A stretch of 64,000 bases of DNA from positions 1 to 64,000 of the forward strand of contig PLZB01000095.1 of assembly GCA_003151955.1 (NCBI GenBank), written 5' to 3'. Made by a program: the position numbers and the translations under genes. The notes under the pieces are model-generated. The model was given only the letters and a program-made list of their open reading frames with translations, was not told the DNA's origin and ran no database searches. The DNA is from Acidimicrobiaceae bacterium (GTDB taxonomy: Bacteria; Actinomycetota; Acidimicrobiia; Acidimicrobiales; UBA8190). Shown piece by piece: positions 10,864 through 18,334 of this stretch; position 1 is the stretch's first letter; the number at the start of each line of letters is the position of its first letter.

Positions 10864-10907
10864 CACTAGTCTGGATGTGGTGGGAGGTGCCGTGGGAGGA
10901 TGCCGGG

Positions 10908-11318
10908 GTGCGATCGGGGCTGGATGCGGCCATGGCGCTGGTGGGCGACCGCTGGACCCTCCTCGTCGTGGACGCCCTCATCGAGGGCCCCCTCCGGTTC
11001 ACCGACCTCCAGGAGGCCGTCCCCGGGGTGGCCACCAACGTCCTGACCGCCCGGCTCCGCCGCCTCGAGGATGGCGGGCTCGTCGTCTCGGTCCCCTACT
11101 CGACCCGACCCCCCCGCCTCGCCTACCAGGTGACCGGGACCGGACGGGACCTGGCCGGGGCCCTCCGGCTCCTGACCCGCTGGGGGGCCGGGGACGGCAC
11201 GGGCGAGGTCGAGGGACCCCACCACGCCTCCTGCGGGACCCCCCTCGAGGCCCACTGGTACTGCCCCACCTGCGAGCGGCTCACCGACGAGCCCGGGGAC
11301 GAGCTCCAGTGGCTCTGA
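10908..11318 (+). CDS. HxlR-family winged-helix transcriptional regulator
   Basis: 136 residues from GTG 10908, preferred because GGGAGGA ends 7 bases upstream; ATG 10875 and ATG 10833 are in frame, but the latter would place the palindromic operator inside the gene. The winged helix is clear: LDAAMALVGDRWTLLVVDAL, GPLRFTDLQEAVPGVATNVLTARLRRLEDGGLV, typical of HxlR proteins, which bind DNA as dimers. The C-terminus adds a putative zinc-binding segment (HHASCGTPLE, then WYCPTCERL). Probably represses or activates its own gene and the divergent protease gene through 10847-10863. The inducing signal is unknown. Confidence 0.85.
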   Translation: MRSGLDAAMALVGDRWTLLVVDALIEGPLRFTDLQEAVPGVATNVLTARLRRLEDGGLVVSVPYSTRPPRLAYQVTGTGRDLAGALRLLTRWGAGDGTGEVEGPHHASCGTPLEAHWYCPTCERLTDEPGDELQWL

Positions 11319-11324
11319 CCTAAA

Positions 11325-11341
11325 GTGCTACGATGTAGCAC
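11325..11341 (+). promoter_or_regulatory. palindromic operator GTGCTAC-GAT-GTAGCAC overlapping a -10 box, leaderless TA promoter
   Basis: Perfect 7-base inverted repeat ending exactly at the base before the antitoxin ATG (11342). TACGAT at 11329-11334 reads as a -10 box, 7 bases before the ATG, so transcription would start at or next to the start codon. This is the expected layout for an autoregulated antitoxin operator. Confidence 0.65.
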
Positions 11342-11608
11342 ATGGATCGGATCGGAGTCAGGGAGCTTCGCCAACACGCCAGCGCCTATCTGGCGCGGGT
11401 GGCGACCGGGGAAACGATCGAGGTGACCGACCGGGGGCGCCCCGTCGCCTTGCTGGTGCCGACCCGAGAGGACGGCTGGGAGCAGCTGGTCGCCAGTGGC
11501 CAGGTGCTGCCCGCCTCCGGTCAGGGCCATCTGCTCGACGAGGCCCCGAAGGATTACGGCGTCGAGGCATCGGCTCGACTCGACGCGATGCGAGACGAGG
11601 AGCGATGA
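11342..11608 (+). CDS. Phd/YefM-type antitoxin
   Basis: 88 residues. The N-terminal half RIGVRELRQHASAYLARVATGE followed by IEVTDRGRPVALLVP is the standard Phd/YefM fold: a DNA-binding strand-helix unit that dimerises and represses the operon. The acidic, flexible C-terminal part (about 50-88) would wrap the toxin. No ribosome-binding site precedes the ATG; a leaderless mRNA is likely. The last 4 bases overlap the toxin start (ATGA), so the pair is translationally coupled. Partner: the PIN toxin at 11605-12003. Confidence 0.9.
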   Translation: MDRIGVRELRQHASAYLARVATGETIEVTDRGRPVALLVPTREDGWEQLVASGQVLPASGQGHLLDEAPKDYGVEASARLDAMRDEER

Positions 11609-12003
11609 GGCTCTACCTCGACTCGTCGGCTCTCGTGAAGCTGGTCCAGCGGGAAGCCGAGTCGGACGGGCTCCGTCGATTCCTCCGGCGCCATCGCTCC
11701 GACGGCCTCGTTTCCAGCGCCCTGGCCCGGGTCGAGGTGGTTCGAGCCGTCTCTCCGGGCGGAAATCTCGCCGTCGGCCAGGCGCGCCGGCAACTGGCCC
11801 GCCTCGATCTCATCCTGGTGAGCCTGGACCTTCTCGATCGAGCCGCCAACCTCGCTCCGACCAGCCTCCTCCGGAGCCTCGACGCCATCCACCTGGCCGC
11901 CGCTCAGGTCGTCGGGGAAGAATTGCGAGCCGTCGTGACCTACGACCACCGCATGGCTGAGGCCGCCACCGATCTCGGACTGGCCGTCGCCGCCCCTGGG
12001 TGA
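11605..12003 (+). CDS. vapC: PIN-domain toxin (VapC-like RNase)
   Basis: 132 residues, starting in a 4-base overlap with the antitoxin. The PIN acidic residues are present: Asp6 (LYLDSSALVKL), Glu44 (ARVEVVRA), Asp93 (SLDAIHLAAA) and Asp114 (VTYDHRM). PIN toxins are Mg-dependent RNases, often cutting tRNA or rRNA; the target here is unknown. A Phd-type antitoxin with a PIN toxin is a common mixed pairing in actinobacteria. The gene ends only 2 bases from the convergent enoyl-CoA hydratase stop, so no space is left for a terminator. Confidence 0.9.
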   Translation: MRLYLDSSALVKLVQREAESDGLRRFLRRHRSDGLVSSALARVEVVRAVSPGGNLAVGQARRQLARLDLILVSLDLLDRAANLAPTSLLRSLDAIHLAAAQVVGEELRAVVTYDHRMAEAATDLGLAVAAPG

Positions 12004-12005
12004 AC

Positions 12006-12782
12006 CTATCGGCCCGACCACCTCGGCGGCCGCTTCTCGGCCACGGCCTGGAAGCCCTCGGCGGCATCGGCGCTGGCCGCCACGACCAGCCGGAGGGTCT
12101 CCCCCCAGCGGATGGCATCCTCGGTGGTGAGCTGGGGGCTCCTGCCCGCCACCTCCTTCATGGCCCGCTGGGCCAGGGGGGCCCCGGCCAGGAGCCGGTC
12201 GGCCAGGGTCCTGGCCTCGGCCAGGAGCTCCCCGTGGGGGACGACCCGCCAGACGAGCCCCATCTCCCGGGCCCGGTCGGCGTCGACGGTGTCCCCCGTG
12301 AGGAGGAGCTCCATGGCGTCGGGCCAGGCGAGGCGTTGGGGCAGCCGGATGGCCCCGACGATGGCCGGGATCCCCAGCTTCGCCTCGGGATAGCCGAAGC
12401 TGGCCCGGTCGCTGGCCAGGACGAAGTCGCACCAGCTGACCAGGGTCAGGCCGTAGCCGATGCAGGGGCCGTTGACGGCGGCGATGACTGGCTTGTAGAT
12501 CTCCCAGCCGCTCTCGAAGGAGTTCCGGGTCGGCTTCTCGAAGAAGCTCCCCGGGAACTCCCCCGTCGACCCCCGCCCGTCCTTGAGGTCGGCCCCGGCG
12601 CAGAATGCCCTGCCGGCTCCCGTGACGATGGCCACCCGGGCCTCCTCGTCGTCCCGGAACCGGGCGAAGGCGGCGTTCAGATCCCGGCGAACCTCCCCGT
12701 TCACAGCGTTGAGGGCCTCGGGACGGTTGTAGGTGATGGTGGCGACGTGGTCCAGCAGCTCGTAGAGGACGGTCTCGGCCAT
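12006..12782 (-). CDS. enoyl-CoA hydratase/isomerase (crotonase family)
   Basis: 258 residues from ATG 12782 (MAETVLYELLDHVATITYN); upstream in-frame codons are weak and no clear Shine-Dalgarno is seen. Oxyanion-hole segments are AFCAGADLKD and GPCIGYGLTL. Both glutamates of classical hydratases appear to be kept: one in FGYPEAKLG and one in AMELLLTG. These enzymes hydrate 2-enoyl-CoA in fatty-acid or amino-acid beta-oxidation; the real substrate is not determinable. It is a lone gene between two TA modules. A TTCCGCGGAA palindrome (12806-12825) lies in its 5' region. Confidence 0.92.
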   Translation of the reverse strand: MAETVLYELLDHVATITYNRPEALNAVNGEVRRDLNAAFARFRDDEEARVAIVTGAGRAFCAGADLKDGRGSTGEFPGSFFEKPTRNSFESGWEIYKPVIAAVNGPCIGYGLTLVSWCDFVLASDRASFGYPEAKLGIPAIVGAIRLPQRLAWPDAMELLLTGDTVDADRAREMGLVWRVVPHGELLAEARTLADRLLAGAPLAQRAMKEVAGRSPQLTTEDAIRWGETLRLVVAASADAAEGFQAVAEKRPPRWSGR

Positions 12783-12805
12783 GGGGGCACGGTAGGCCAC
12801 CGGGG

Positions 12806-12825
12806 GACGTTTCCGCGGAAACATG
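12806..12825. repeat. palindrome copy 1, GACGTTTCCGCGGAAACATG
   Basis: Perfect 14-base core GTTTCCGCGGAAAC (12809-12822) with imperfect flanks. It lies between the starts of the enoyl-CoA hydratase (minus) and the vapBC module (plus). Related copies are at 13554-13573 and 24211-24230, also at TA module edges. Confidence 0.7.
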
Positions 12826-12874
12826 GGTCTCTGTCGCCGCCATCCACCGATCAGCATCGAGCCGCTCCATGATG

Positions 12875-12893
12875 AGCATCATGATGCTAGTAT
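12875..12893 (+). promoter_or_regulatory. palindromic operator AGCATCATGATGCT plus -10 TAGTAT, leaderless vapBC promoter
   Basis: A perfect 14-base palindrome (12875-12888) shares its last base with TAGTAT (12888-12893). The -10 ends 6 bases before the vapB ATG at 12900, which implies transcription from the start codon itself. No Shine-Dalgarno is present. Binding of the antitoxin complex here would block RNA polymerase. Confidence 0.7.
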
Positions 12894-12899
12894 GACCTC

Positions 12900-13121
12900 A
12901 TGCGTACGACGGTCACCCTCCAGGACGACGTGACAGCTGCCGTGGAGGAATTCCGCCGGCGGGAGGGCACCGGGGTCAGCGAGGCCGTCAACCGGCTGGT
13001 CAGGGCCGGTCTCGCCAGTCGGCCACCCCGAGCGACCTATCGCCACCGCTCCAGTGACCTCGGCATGAGGATCGACGTCAGCAACATCGGCGAGGTCCTC
13101 GACCTCCTCGACGAGCCCTGA
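12900..13121 (+). CDS. vapB: ribbon-helix-helix antitoxin (VapB)
   Basis: 73 residues. MRTTVTLQDDVTAAVEEFRRR is the beta strand and first helix of a ribbon-helix-helix domain, and GTGVSEAVNRLVRAGL the second helix. The C-terminal tail (about 45-73) with RIDVSNIGEVLDLLDE is the expected toxin-binding part. Start set by the leaderless promoter. Its TGA overlaps the toxin ATG by one base (TGATG), so translation is coupled. The module is bracketed by two TTCCGCGGAA palindromes. Confidence 0.88.
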   Translation: MRTTVTLQDDVTAAVEEFRRREGTGVSEAVNRLVRAGLASRPPRATYRHRSSDLGMRIDVSNIGEVLDLLDEP

Positions 13122-13549
13122 TGCTCCTCGACGCCAACCTCCTCCTCTACGCCGTGGACCGCCGCAGTCCCCACAACAGCCGGGCCTCGGTCTGGCTCCA
13201 GGAGGTGCTGACCGGCGATCGCCGGGTCGGGTTGCCCTGGCAGACCATCGGGGCCTTCCTCCGGATCAGCACTCACCCCCGGGTCTCCGAGAACCCCCTT
13301 TCGCCTCAGGAGGCCTCGGACTACGTCGGCTCCTGGATCGACGCCGACCCGGTCTGGGTCCCGCCGGCAACGGAACGGACGGCCCACGTCCTGGCCGGGC
13401 TCGTCACCCGTTCCGGCGTGACGGGCAACCTGATCACCGACGCCCAGCTGGCCGCATTGGCCATCGAGCACGGTCTGGTCCTCTGCTCGGCTGACACGGA
13501 CTTCGCCCGGTTCCAGGAGCTCCGGTGGAACAATCCGATGACGGGCTGA
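13121..13549 (+). CDS. vapC: PIN-domain toxin (VapC)
   Basis: 142 residues. Starts MLLDANLLLYAVD (Asp4) and carries the later PIN acidic residues in NLITDAQLAALAIEHG and CSADTDFARF. The segment VGLPWQTIGAFLRISTHPRV is characteristic of the TA-system VapC subfamily with N-terminal LLDAN(L/V)LLYA. Predicted Mg-dependent RNase neutralised by the upstream VapB. A perfect 20-base palindrome begins 5 bases after its stop and may end the transcript or mark the module boundary. Confidence 0.92.
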   Translation: MLLDANLLLYAVDRRSPHNSRASVWLQEVLTGDRRVGLPWQTIGAFLRISTHPRVSENPLSPQEASDYVGSWIDADPVWVPPATERTAHVLAGLVTRSGVTGNLITDAQLAALAIEHGLVLCSADTDFARFQELRWNNPMTG

Positions 13550-13553
13550 TCTC

Positions 13554-13573
13554 GACGATTCCGCGGAATCGTC
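13554..13573. repeat. palindrome copy 2, GACGATTCCGCGGAATCGTC (perfect, 20 bases)
   Basis: Starts 5 bases after the vapC stop and ends 21 bases before the convergent amidotransferase stop. It could fold as a terminator hairpin, but has no T-tract and has sisters at two other TA module edges, so a boundary or recombination role is also possible. Confidence 0.75.
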
Positions 13574-13594
13574 CCCTTCGGCGATCGGCCGGCC

Positions 13595-14311
13595 TCAGCC
13601 CGCCCATGTCGAGGATCGGGCCAGGGCCAGGGCGGCGAAGCGACTGAAGACCCGTCGGCCGGCCGCCTCCACCTCGGCCCGGCCGGCCTCGTCGACGACG
13701 ACCCCCTCGGGGAGGTCGGGGACCCAGTCGTCGAGGAGCTCCCGGTCCACCTCGATGTGGAACTGGAGCCCCCAGGCCGTGTCCCCGAACCGGAAGCCCT
13801 GGTTCTGGTAGCGGTCCCCGGTGGCGATCCGGACGGCCCCGGCCGGGACGGCGAAGGTGTCCCCGTGCCAGTGGAGGCAGGGGAGGCGATCTCTCTCGGG
13901 TCCGAGGAGGGGGTCGGCCCCGCCCTCGGGGGTGACGGTGACCTCACCCAGTCCGATCTCCGGGGCCGGCCCGGTGGTCACCTCGGCGCCGAGGGCGAGG
14001 GCCAGCTGCTGGGCCCCCAGGCAAACTCCCACCAGGGGGATCCCGGCCCCGACGGCCCCGGCCAGCCAGTCCCGCTCCCGGGGCAGCCAGGGGAACTCGA
14101 CCTCGTCGTGGACCCCCATGTCCCCACCCATGACGACCACGCCGACGAGGTCCTCGAAGCCGGGGAGGATCTCGGCCAGGTCGACCCGGACGGTGTGGAC
14201 CGGAAGCGCGGGTTCGGCCCGGACCAGGACCTCACCGATCAAGCCGGGGCCCTCCTCGTCGGCGTGCTGGACGACCAGCCACCGGCGCCGGTCAGACGGT
14301 GTTGACGACAC
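13595..14311 (-). CDS. class I glutamine amidotransferase-like protein (GMP synthase-type GATase)
   Basis: 238 residues. The triad is visible: Cys97 in GVCLGAQ, His185 and Glu187 in LQFHIEVD. The frame also has VVVMGGDMGVHDE and FPWLPRERDW, common in stand-alone GATase1 proteins annotated as 'type 1 glutamine amidotransferase'. The family releases ammonia from glutamine for a synthase; with no synthase domain here, the acceptor is unknown. Some related proteins cleave gamma-glutamyl compounds. The 5' end overlaps the 3' end of the PIG-L gene by 20 bases, so they are likely co-transcribed with the secernin-like gene. Confidence 0.88.
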   Translation of the reverse strand: MSSTPSDRRRWLVVQHADEEGPGLIGEVLVRAEPALPVHTVRVDLAEILPGFEDLVGVVVMGGDMGVHDEVEFPWLPRERDWLAGAVGAGIPLVGVCLGAQQLALALGAEVTTGPAPEIGLGEVTVTPEGGADPLLGPERDRLPCLHWHGDTFAVPAGAVRIATGDRYQNQGFRFGDTAWGLQFHIEVDRELLDDWVPDLPEGVVVDEAGRAEVEAAGRRVFSRFAALALARSSTWAG

Positions 14312-15041
14312 GGAAGGCCTCGGCCAGTCGACCCTCGGGGAGCCCGGCCATCTTGGCCGCCCCGCCGAGCCAGCCCCGGAGCATCTCCTCGATCCACTCC
14401 CCCTTCCCGACCTGGCTCACGTGGGCCTTCAGGGCGGCGATCTTCCGCTCGAAGGTGTCGGTGACGTCGACGACGGCGTCTGGATCGCCGAAGGCCATGA
14501 GCCAGAGCTGGGGAACGGTGTGGGGCTCGAGGCCCTCCTCGAGGAGCTCGGGGTGGGCGAAGGGGTTCCGGGCGTCCGGATAGACGGCGGCGACAGCGGC
14601 CTCGCCGGCGGCAAGGTGGTCGGGGTGACTGGCGTAGATCCGGTCCCAGTTCCGGTCGGGGGACTGGCAGACGACCCGGTCGGGTCGGACCTGGCGGATG
14701 ACCCGGCTGATGTCCCGGCGGAGTTCCAGGGAAGCGGTCACCCGGCCGTCGGGATGGCCGAGGAACCGGACGTCGGTGACCCCGACCTCGGCGGCTGCGG
14801 CCCGCTGCTCCGATTCCCGGAGGGCGGCCATCTCGGTGCGGGGCATCTCCCGGTCCTGCCCCCCGGCCTCCCCACTGGTGACGATGCAGTAGGTCACCTC
14901 GAGCCCGGCCTTGACCCAGACGGCGACGGAGCCGGCCACCCCGAAGTCGACGTCGTCGGGATGGGCCGTCACGACCAGGATCCGTTCCACCCCCTCGAAG
15001 GTGTCGGTGGGGATGGTGGGGGTGGGGGTCTCGTCGGGCAC
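14292..15041 (-). CDS. PIG-L family zinc deacetylase (LmbE/MshB-like)
   Basis: 249 residues from GTG 15041; the upstream gene stops at 15052, which limits the start. The metal site TAHPDDVDFG (His27, Asp29, Asp30) and the later SHPDH motif are intact. The family removes N-acetyl groups from GlcNAc derivatives. In actinobacteria, relatives act in mycothiol synthesis (MshB) or mycothiol-conjugate cleavage (Mca); this copy has the HPDD(V/I)DFG(V/A)AG start of the wider group and the substrate is not certain. It sits between a secernin-like peptidase and a GATase. Confidence 0.88.
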   Translation of the reverse strand: MPDETPTPTIPTDTFEGVERILVVTAHPDDVDFGVAGSVAVWVKAGLEVTYCIVTSGEAGGQDREMPRTEMAALRESEQRAAAAEVGVTDVRFLGHPDGRVTASLELRRDISRVIRQVRPDRVVCQSPDRNWDRIYASHPDHLAAGEAAVAAVYPDARNPFAHPELLEEGLEPHTVPQLWLMAFGDPDAVVDVTDTFERKIAALKAHVSQVGKGEWIEEMLRGWLGGAAKMAGLPEGRLAEAFRVVNTV

Positions 15042-15051
15042 CCCCCCGAGA

Positions 15052-16269
15052 CTAACGGTCGAGACCGAGAACCCGGTCGAGACGGTCGAGGTGGTCCAGG
15101 ACCCTGGCGCCGGCCACTCCGACGAACCGGTCCCAGGCGGCCGGGTCGGCACCCAGGAGGGCACCTTCGGCCCAGAGGTCGTCCTCCAAGGGGTCGAGGA
15201 CGGCCCGGATGTCCCCGATGGCGTCGACCTGGGCCTCGGCGACGTCCCGGAGGGCGGCGAACCGCCACCAGACGGCCGGGTCGGCCAGGAGAGGAGCCGG
15301 GCTGGCGGGGGCCAGGACGGGGAGGTAGACCGAGCAGCAGGGACTCCCGGGGGCGATCCAGGCCCGGGTGGGCTCGTCGGGGTCGGCGGGGAGGAGGGTC
15401 ACCATCGAGGAGGTGGTGGCCTTGTCGCCCCGGAGGTGCATGCAGACGGTGACCCCGCTCCCGTCGTCGCCGACCTCCCCGGGGAGGGCCCCGATCAGGC
15501 TCCGGGAACCGGGGGCGCCCCAGGGGCCGGTCCCGTGGTCCCGGAGATGGCCGACCATCCCGGCGGGATCGAGGGGAGCGGCTCCGGGCCCGGTGGGGCA
15601 GGCCCCGGCCAGGTAGGCCCGGCCGGCGGCCAGCCGGCCGTCGGCCCGGCCGGTGGGGACGGAGGGGTCCCGCCAGCGGTCGAAGTCGGCCCCGGGGGGG
15701 ACGTCGGCCGAGGCCCGGGTCCAGTCGGCCCGGAGGCCGATGCGGTTGGAGATGGCCACCCCGGCGGTCGAGGGGCGGGCCGCCCAGGTCCGGCCCGAGG
15801 TCTCGAGGACCCAGGCCTCGGTGGGGTCGGCGAGAAGAAAGGAGGACCAGTAGGCCTCGTCGTTCTCCTCGTCGCAGATCCCTCCCTGGCCGTGGTCCCC
15901 GAGGAGGCCGGTGAGGACCTCGAGGGCCTCGGCCGCGGTCCGGGAGCGCTCCAGGGCCAGACGGACGAGGTCCATCCCGATGAGGGCGGCCGGGGCGGCG
16001 GCGGGGTCGTCGACACCCCAGACCTTCTCGTTCCCGACGGCGACCCGCTCCGAGTTCACCCCGTGCTCGGCGCCCCAGAGCCAGACGGGCCGGGCCAGGA
16101 GACAGGGAATGGCCCCCGGGTCGGGGAGGCGGAGGTACTGGGTCGGGACCACCGCAGCGGCGGGCCGGGCCGGATGGGACGCCACCAGCTGGGCCTCCCG
16201 GGCGGGCCGGTCGGAGTTCTTGGCGAAGAGGGCCCCGCCCGCCCCGGGGAGCCAGAGGGTGTCACACAC
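15052..16269 (-). CDS. secernin/peptidase C69-like protein
   Basis: 405 residues, ATG 16269. The start MCDTLWLPGAGGALFAKNSDRP places Cys2 as the N-terminal nucleophile, with the NSDR motif diagnostic of secernins and C69 dipeptidases; Met removal would expose the cysteine. GVNSERVAVGNEKVW and the DRxxDRVLGLDR end are also family-like. Predicted N-terminal-nucleophile hydrolase acting on small peptides or amides; substrate unknown. It is the first gene of a three-gene minus-strand set (gap of 10 bases, then an overlap). Confidence 0.85.
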   Translation of the reverse strand: MCDTLWLPGAGGALFAKNSDRPAREAQLVASHPARPAAAVVPTQYLRLPDPGAIPCLLARPVWLWGAEHGVNSERVAVGNEKVWGVDDPAAAPAALIGMDLVRLALERSRTAAEALEVLTGLLGDHGQGGICDEENDEAYWSSFLLADPTEAWVLETSGRTWAARPSTAGVAISNRIGLRADWTRASADVPPGADFDRWRDPSVPTGRADGRLAAGRAYLAGACPTGPGAAPLDPAGMVGHLRDHGTGPWGAPGSRSLIGALPGEVGDDGSGVTVCMHLRGDKATTSSMVTLLPADPDEPTRAWIAPGSPCCSVYLPVLAPASPAPLLADPAVWWRFAALRDVAEAQVDAIGDIRAVLDPLEDDLWAEGALLGADPAAWDRFVGVAGARVLDHLDRLDRVLGLDR

Positions 16270-16302
16270 GGTGACTCCCCCGGCCCCCGGTGTCGGGGAG
16301 GA

Positions 16303-17514
16303 TCAGGCCTGCTTCCAGGCGGCCAGGTCGTCGAGGCGGGGGTCGTTGGAGAAGATCTCGGTGATCGGCATCCTGAGGCCGAGGCGCTTCTGGATCCGCT
16401 CGACGTCGAGGATCTGGTCCCAGAGGACGAGGGTGGCGACGACGCCGGTCTTCTCGGCCCGGGCCGTCCGGCCCGAGCGGTGGAGGTAGGCCTTGTGGTC
16501 CTCGGGGGGGTCGTAGTGGACGACGACGTCGACGTCCTCGATGTCGAGGCCCCGGGCGGCGACGTCGGTGGCGACGAGGACGGGGAGCTTGTCGGAGGAG
16601 AAGTCCCGGAGGGCGGCCTCCCGCATGGATTGGCGGAGGTCCCCGTGAATGGCGGCCGCCTTCACGCCCTCCCGCTGGAGCTGCTCGACGAGGCGGTCGG
16701 CGCCCCGCTTGGTCCGGACGAAGAGGAGGGTCTTGGTCGCGCCGTGGGCGATGGAGGCGGCCACCTTGACCTTGTCCATCTGGTGGACCTGGAGGAAGCG
16801 GTGCTCCATGGCCTCGACGGTGGGCATGGCCGACTCGACCTCGTGGCGGACGGGGTCGGTGAGATGGCGGCGGACGAGCCGGTCGACGTCACCGTCGAGG
16901 GTGGCCGAGAAGAGCATGGTCTGGTGGGGGCCGCTGATCCGGCGGAGGACCCAGTCGACCTGGGGGAGGAAGCCCATGTCGGCCATCCGGTCGGCCTCGT
17001 CGAGGACGGCGACCTCGATGTCGGCCACCGAGACCTCGCCCCGCTCGGAGAGGTCGATGAGGCGGCCGGGGGTGGCGATGATGACGTCGCAGCCCTTGCG
17101 GATCTGCTTGATCTGGCGCTCGATGTCGGCCCCGCCGTAGAGGACGACGGCCCGCTTCCCGACGGCCTGGGCCAGGGGGTCGAGGACTTCGGCCACCTGG
17201 ATGGCGAGCTCCCGGGTGGGGACGAGGACGAGGCCCCGGGGCCGGCGCTCGGCGGCGGGCTGGAGCCGCATGAGGAGGGGGAGCCCGAAGGCCAGGGTCT
17301 TCCCGGAGCCGGTCTTGGCCTTCCCGCAGACGTCCCGGCCGGCGAGGCCGTCGGGGATGGTGATGGCCTGGACGGCGAAGGGCTTCTCGATGCCCTGGGT
17401 CAGGAGGAGGGCGACGAGCTCGGGGGCGACCCCGAGCTCGGCGAAGGTGATGTTGGGGTCGTAGGTCTCGACGGGCGCGTCGCTGTCGGACTCCCATTCG
17501 AAGGTAGCCGTCAT
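16303..17514 (-). CDS. DEAD-box ATP-dependent RNA helicase
   Basis: 403 residues from ATG 17514. All core motifs are seen: Q motif (Gln49), Walker A AKTGSGKT (66-73), PTREL (99-103), DEAD (172-175), SAT (203-205) and HRSGRTARAEK in the second RecA domain. It unwinds RNA in ribosome assembly or mRNA turnover; RhlE/CsdA-like. The C-terminal tail after the helicase core is short (IFSNDPRLDDLAAWKQA), lacking the basic RNA-binding extension of CsdA. A long 5' region (to 17824) may hold a regulated leader, as in many cold-shock helicases. Confidence 0.95.
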   Translation of the reverse strand: MTATFEWESDSDAPVETYDPNITFAELGVAPELVALLLTQGIEKPFAVQAITIPDGLAGRDVCGKAKTGSGKTLAFGLPLLMRLQPAAERRPRGLVLVPTRELAIQVAEVLDPLAQAVGKRAVVLYGGADIERQIKQIRKGCDVIIATPGRLIDLSERGEVSVADIEVAVLDEADRMADMGFLPQVDWVLRRISGPHQTMLFSATLDGDVDRLVRRHLTDPVRHEVESAMPTVEAMEHRFLQVHQMDKVKVAASIAHGATKTLLFVRTKRGADRLVEQLQREGVKAAAIHGDLRQSMREAALRDFSSDKLPVLVATDVAARGLDIEDVDVVVHYDPPEDHKAYLHRSGRTARAEKTGVVATLVLWDQILDVERIQKRLGLRMPITEIFSNDPRLDDLAAWKQA

Positions 17515-17824
17515 GGTCGCTCACTCTCGTGTTCGTATCCGGGGCCGCAGGTCGGCCGGCCGGGGGCGGGTCCGCCTCTGGTCACTCCGCGGAAGTCCGT
17601 GGGGACGAACACTCGGAACAGGTGAGGAAGACCCCAGTGGGTGTGACAGCATCCACAACCCACTGCATCACCCAGTGTACCGGACGTGACGCTCCGAGCA
17701 GGGGAATTTGTCGGAGAGGTGCCCCGAGGGGGGCGGTCAGGCCCCTGTCTGGGAAACTCGGACCGAGCGCAGCGCTGCGCCGGTCTCATGCGTTGACTCG
17801 GTATGGGCGAACGAGGGGAGACCG
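17515..17824. other. divergent intergenic region of the helicase and ECF sigma gene
   Basis: 310 bases without a convincing gene. On the minus strand TACACT (17674-17679) is a possible -10, which would leave a leader of about 160 bases before the helicase ATG. ACTCCGCGGAAGT at 17584-17596 is an imperfect relative of the TTCCGCGGAA palindromes, one base short of symmetry. On the plus strand GAGGGGAG precedes the sigma GTG. No ECF-type -35/-10 pair with standard spacing was found. Confidence 0.35.
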
Positions 17825-18334
17825 GTGTCCACCGGGCCAAAGGAGGAATTCGAACGGTTCTTCAAGGACAACTGCGGCCAGCTGGTCGGGATCGCCTACC
17901 TGTGGTGCGGAGATCGCCAGGAGGCGCTCGACCTCGCCCAGGAGACGCTGACCCGGACTTGGGAGCACTGGGAGGCGGTCTCGGCCCACCCGAATCCCGA
18001 GGCGTGGGCCCGGCGGGTCCTCCACAACCTGTGCCACAGCCGTTGGCGACGCCGGAAGCTCGAGCGATCCATGGCCTTCCCGGAAAGAATCGTGAACCCG
18101 GGTCTCCCCGACGTGGCCGAGCTCGACGTGGCCCGGTTCGTCGCCCAGCTGGCCCCGAACCCGCGCCGGGCGTTGGTGCTCCACGACGTGGTCGGGCTCT
18201 CGGTTGCCGAGGTGGCCGACGAGATGGTGGCCCGGGAGGGAACCGTTCGGTCCTGGTTGTCCCGCTCCCGGGAGACCATCCGCCGGCAGATGTCGGCAGG
18301 AGAGCACGAGTCGGGATACCCCGCAGATGACTGA
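17825..18334 (+). CDS. ECF sigma-70 family RNA polymerase sigma factor
   Basis: 169 residues from GTG 17825, chosen for the GAGGGGAG site about 6 bases upstream; the longer in-frame ORF has no such signal. Region 2 is FERFFKDNCGQLVGIAYLW...EALDLAQETLTRTWEHW; region 4 is RRALVLHDVVGLSVAEVADE followed by GTVRSWLSRSRETIRR. It resembles the SigE-like ECF factors (SACE subgroup by recall). Its last 8 bases overlap the Kelch membrane-protein gene, which is therefore the best candidate for its regulator. Confidence 0.92.
   Translation: MSTGPKEEFERFFKDNCGQLVGIAYLWCGDRQEALDLAQETLTRTWEHWEAVSAHPNPEAWARRVLHNLCHSRWRRRKLERSMAFPERIVNPGLPDVAELDVARFVAQLAPNPRRALVLHDVVGLSVAEVADEMVAREGTVRSWLSRSRETIRRQMSAGEHESGYPADD

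Noticed and set aside
10833-10907. Earlier ATG starts (10833, 10875) for the HxlR regulator
   Set aside because: 10833 would embed the palindromic operator in the gene; 10875 lacks a ribosome-binding site, whereas GTG 10908 has GGGAGGA at good spacing.
13554-13573. Simple intrinsic terminator for vapC
   Set aside because: No T-tract follows, and the same palindrome occurs upstream of genes at two other places; termination alone is not the best explanation.
17751-17798. Possible ECF-type promoter (GGAAAC at 17752 and GGTCTC near 17782) or TTGACT at 17793
   Set aside because: Spacing of about 24 bases for the first and no -10 partner for the second; not reported as a promoter.
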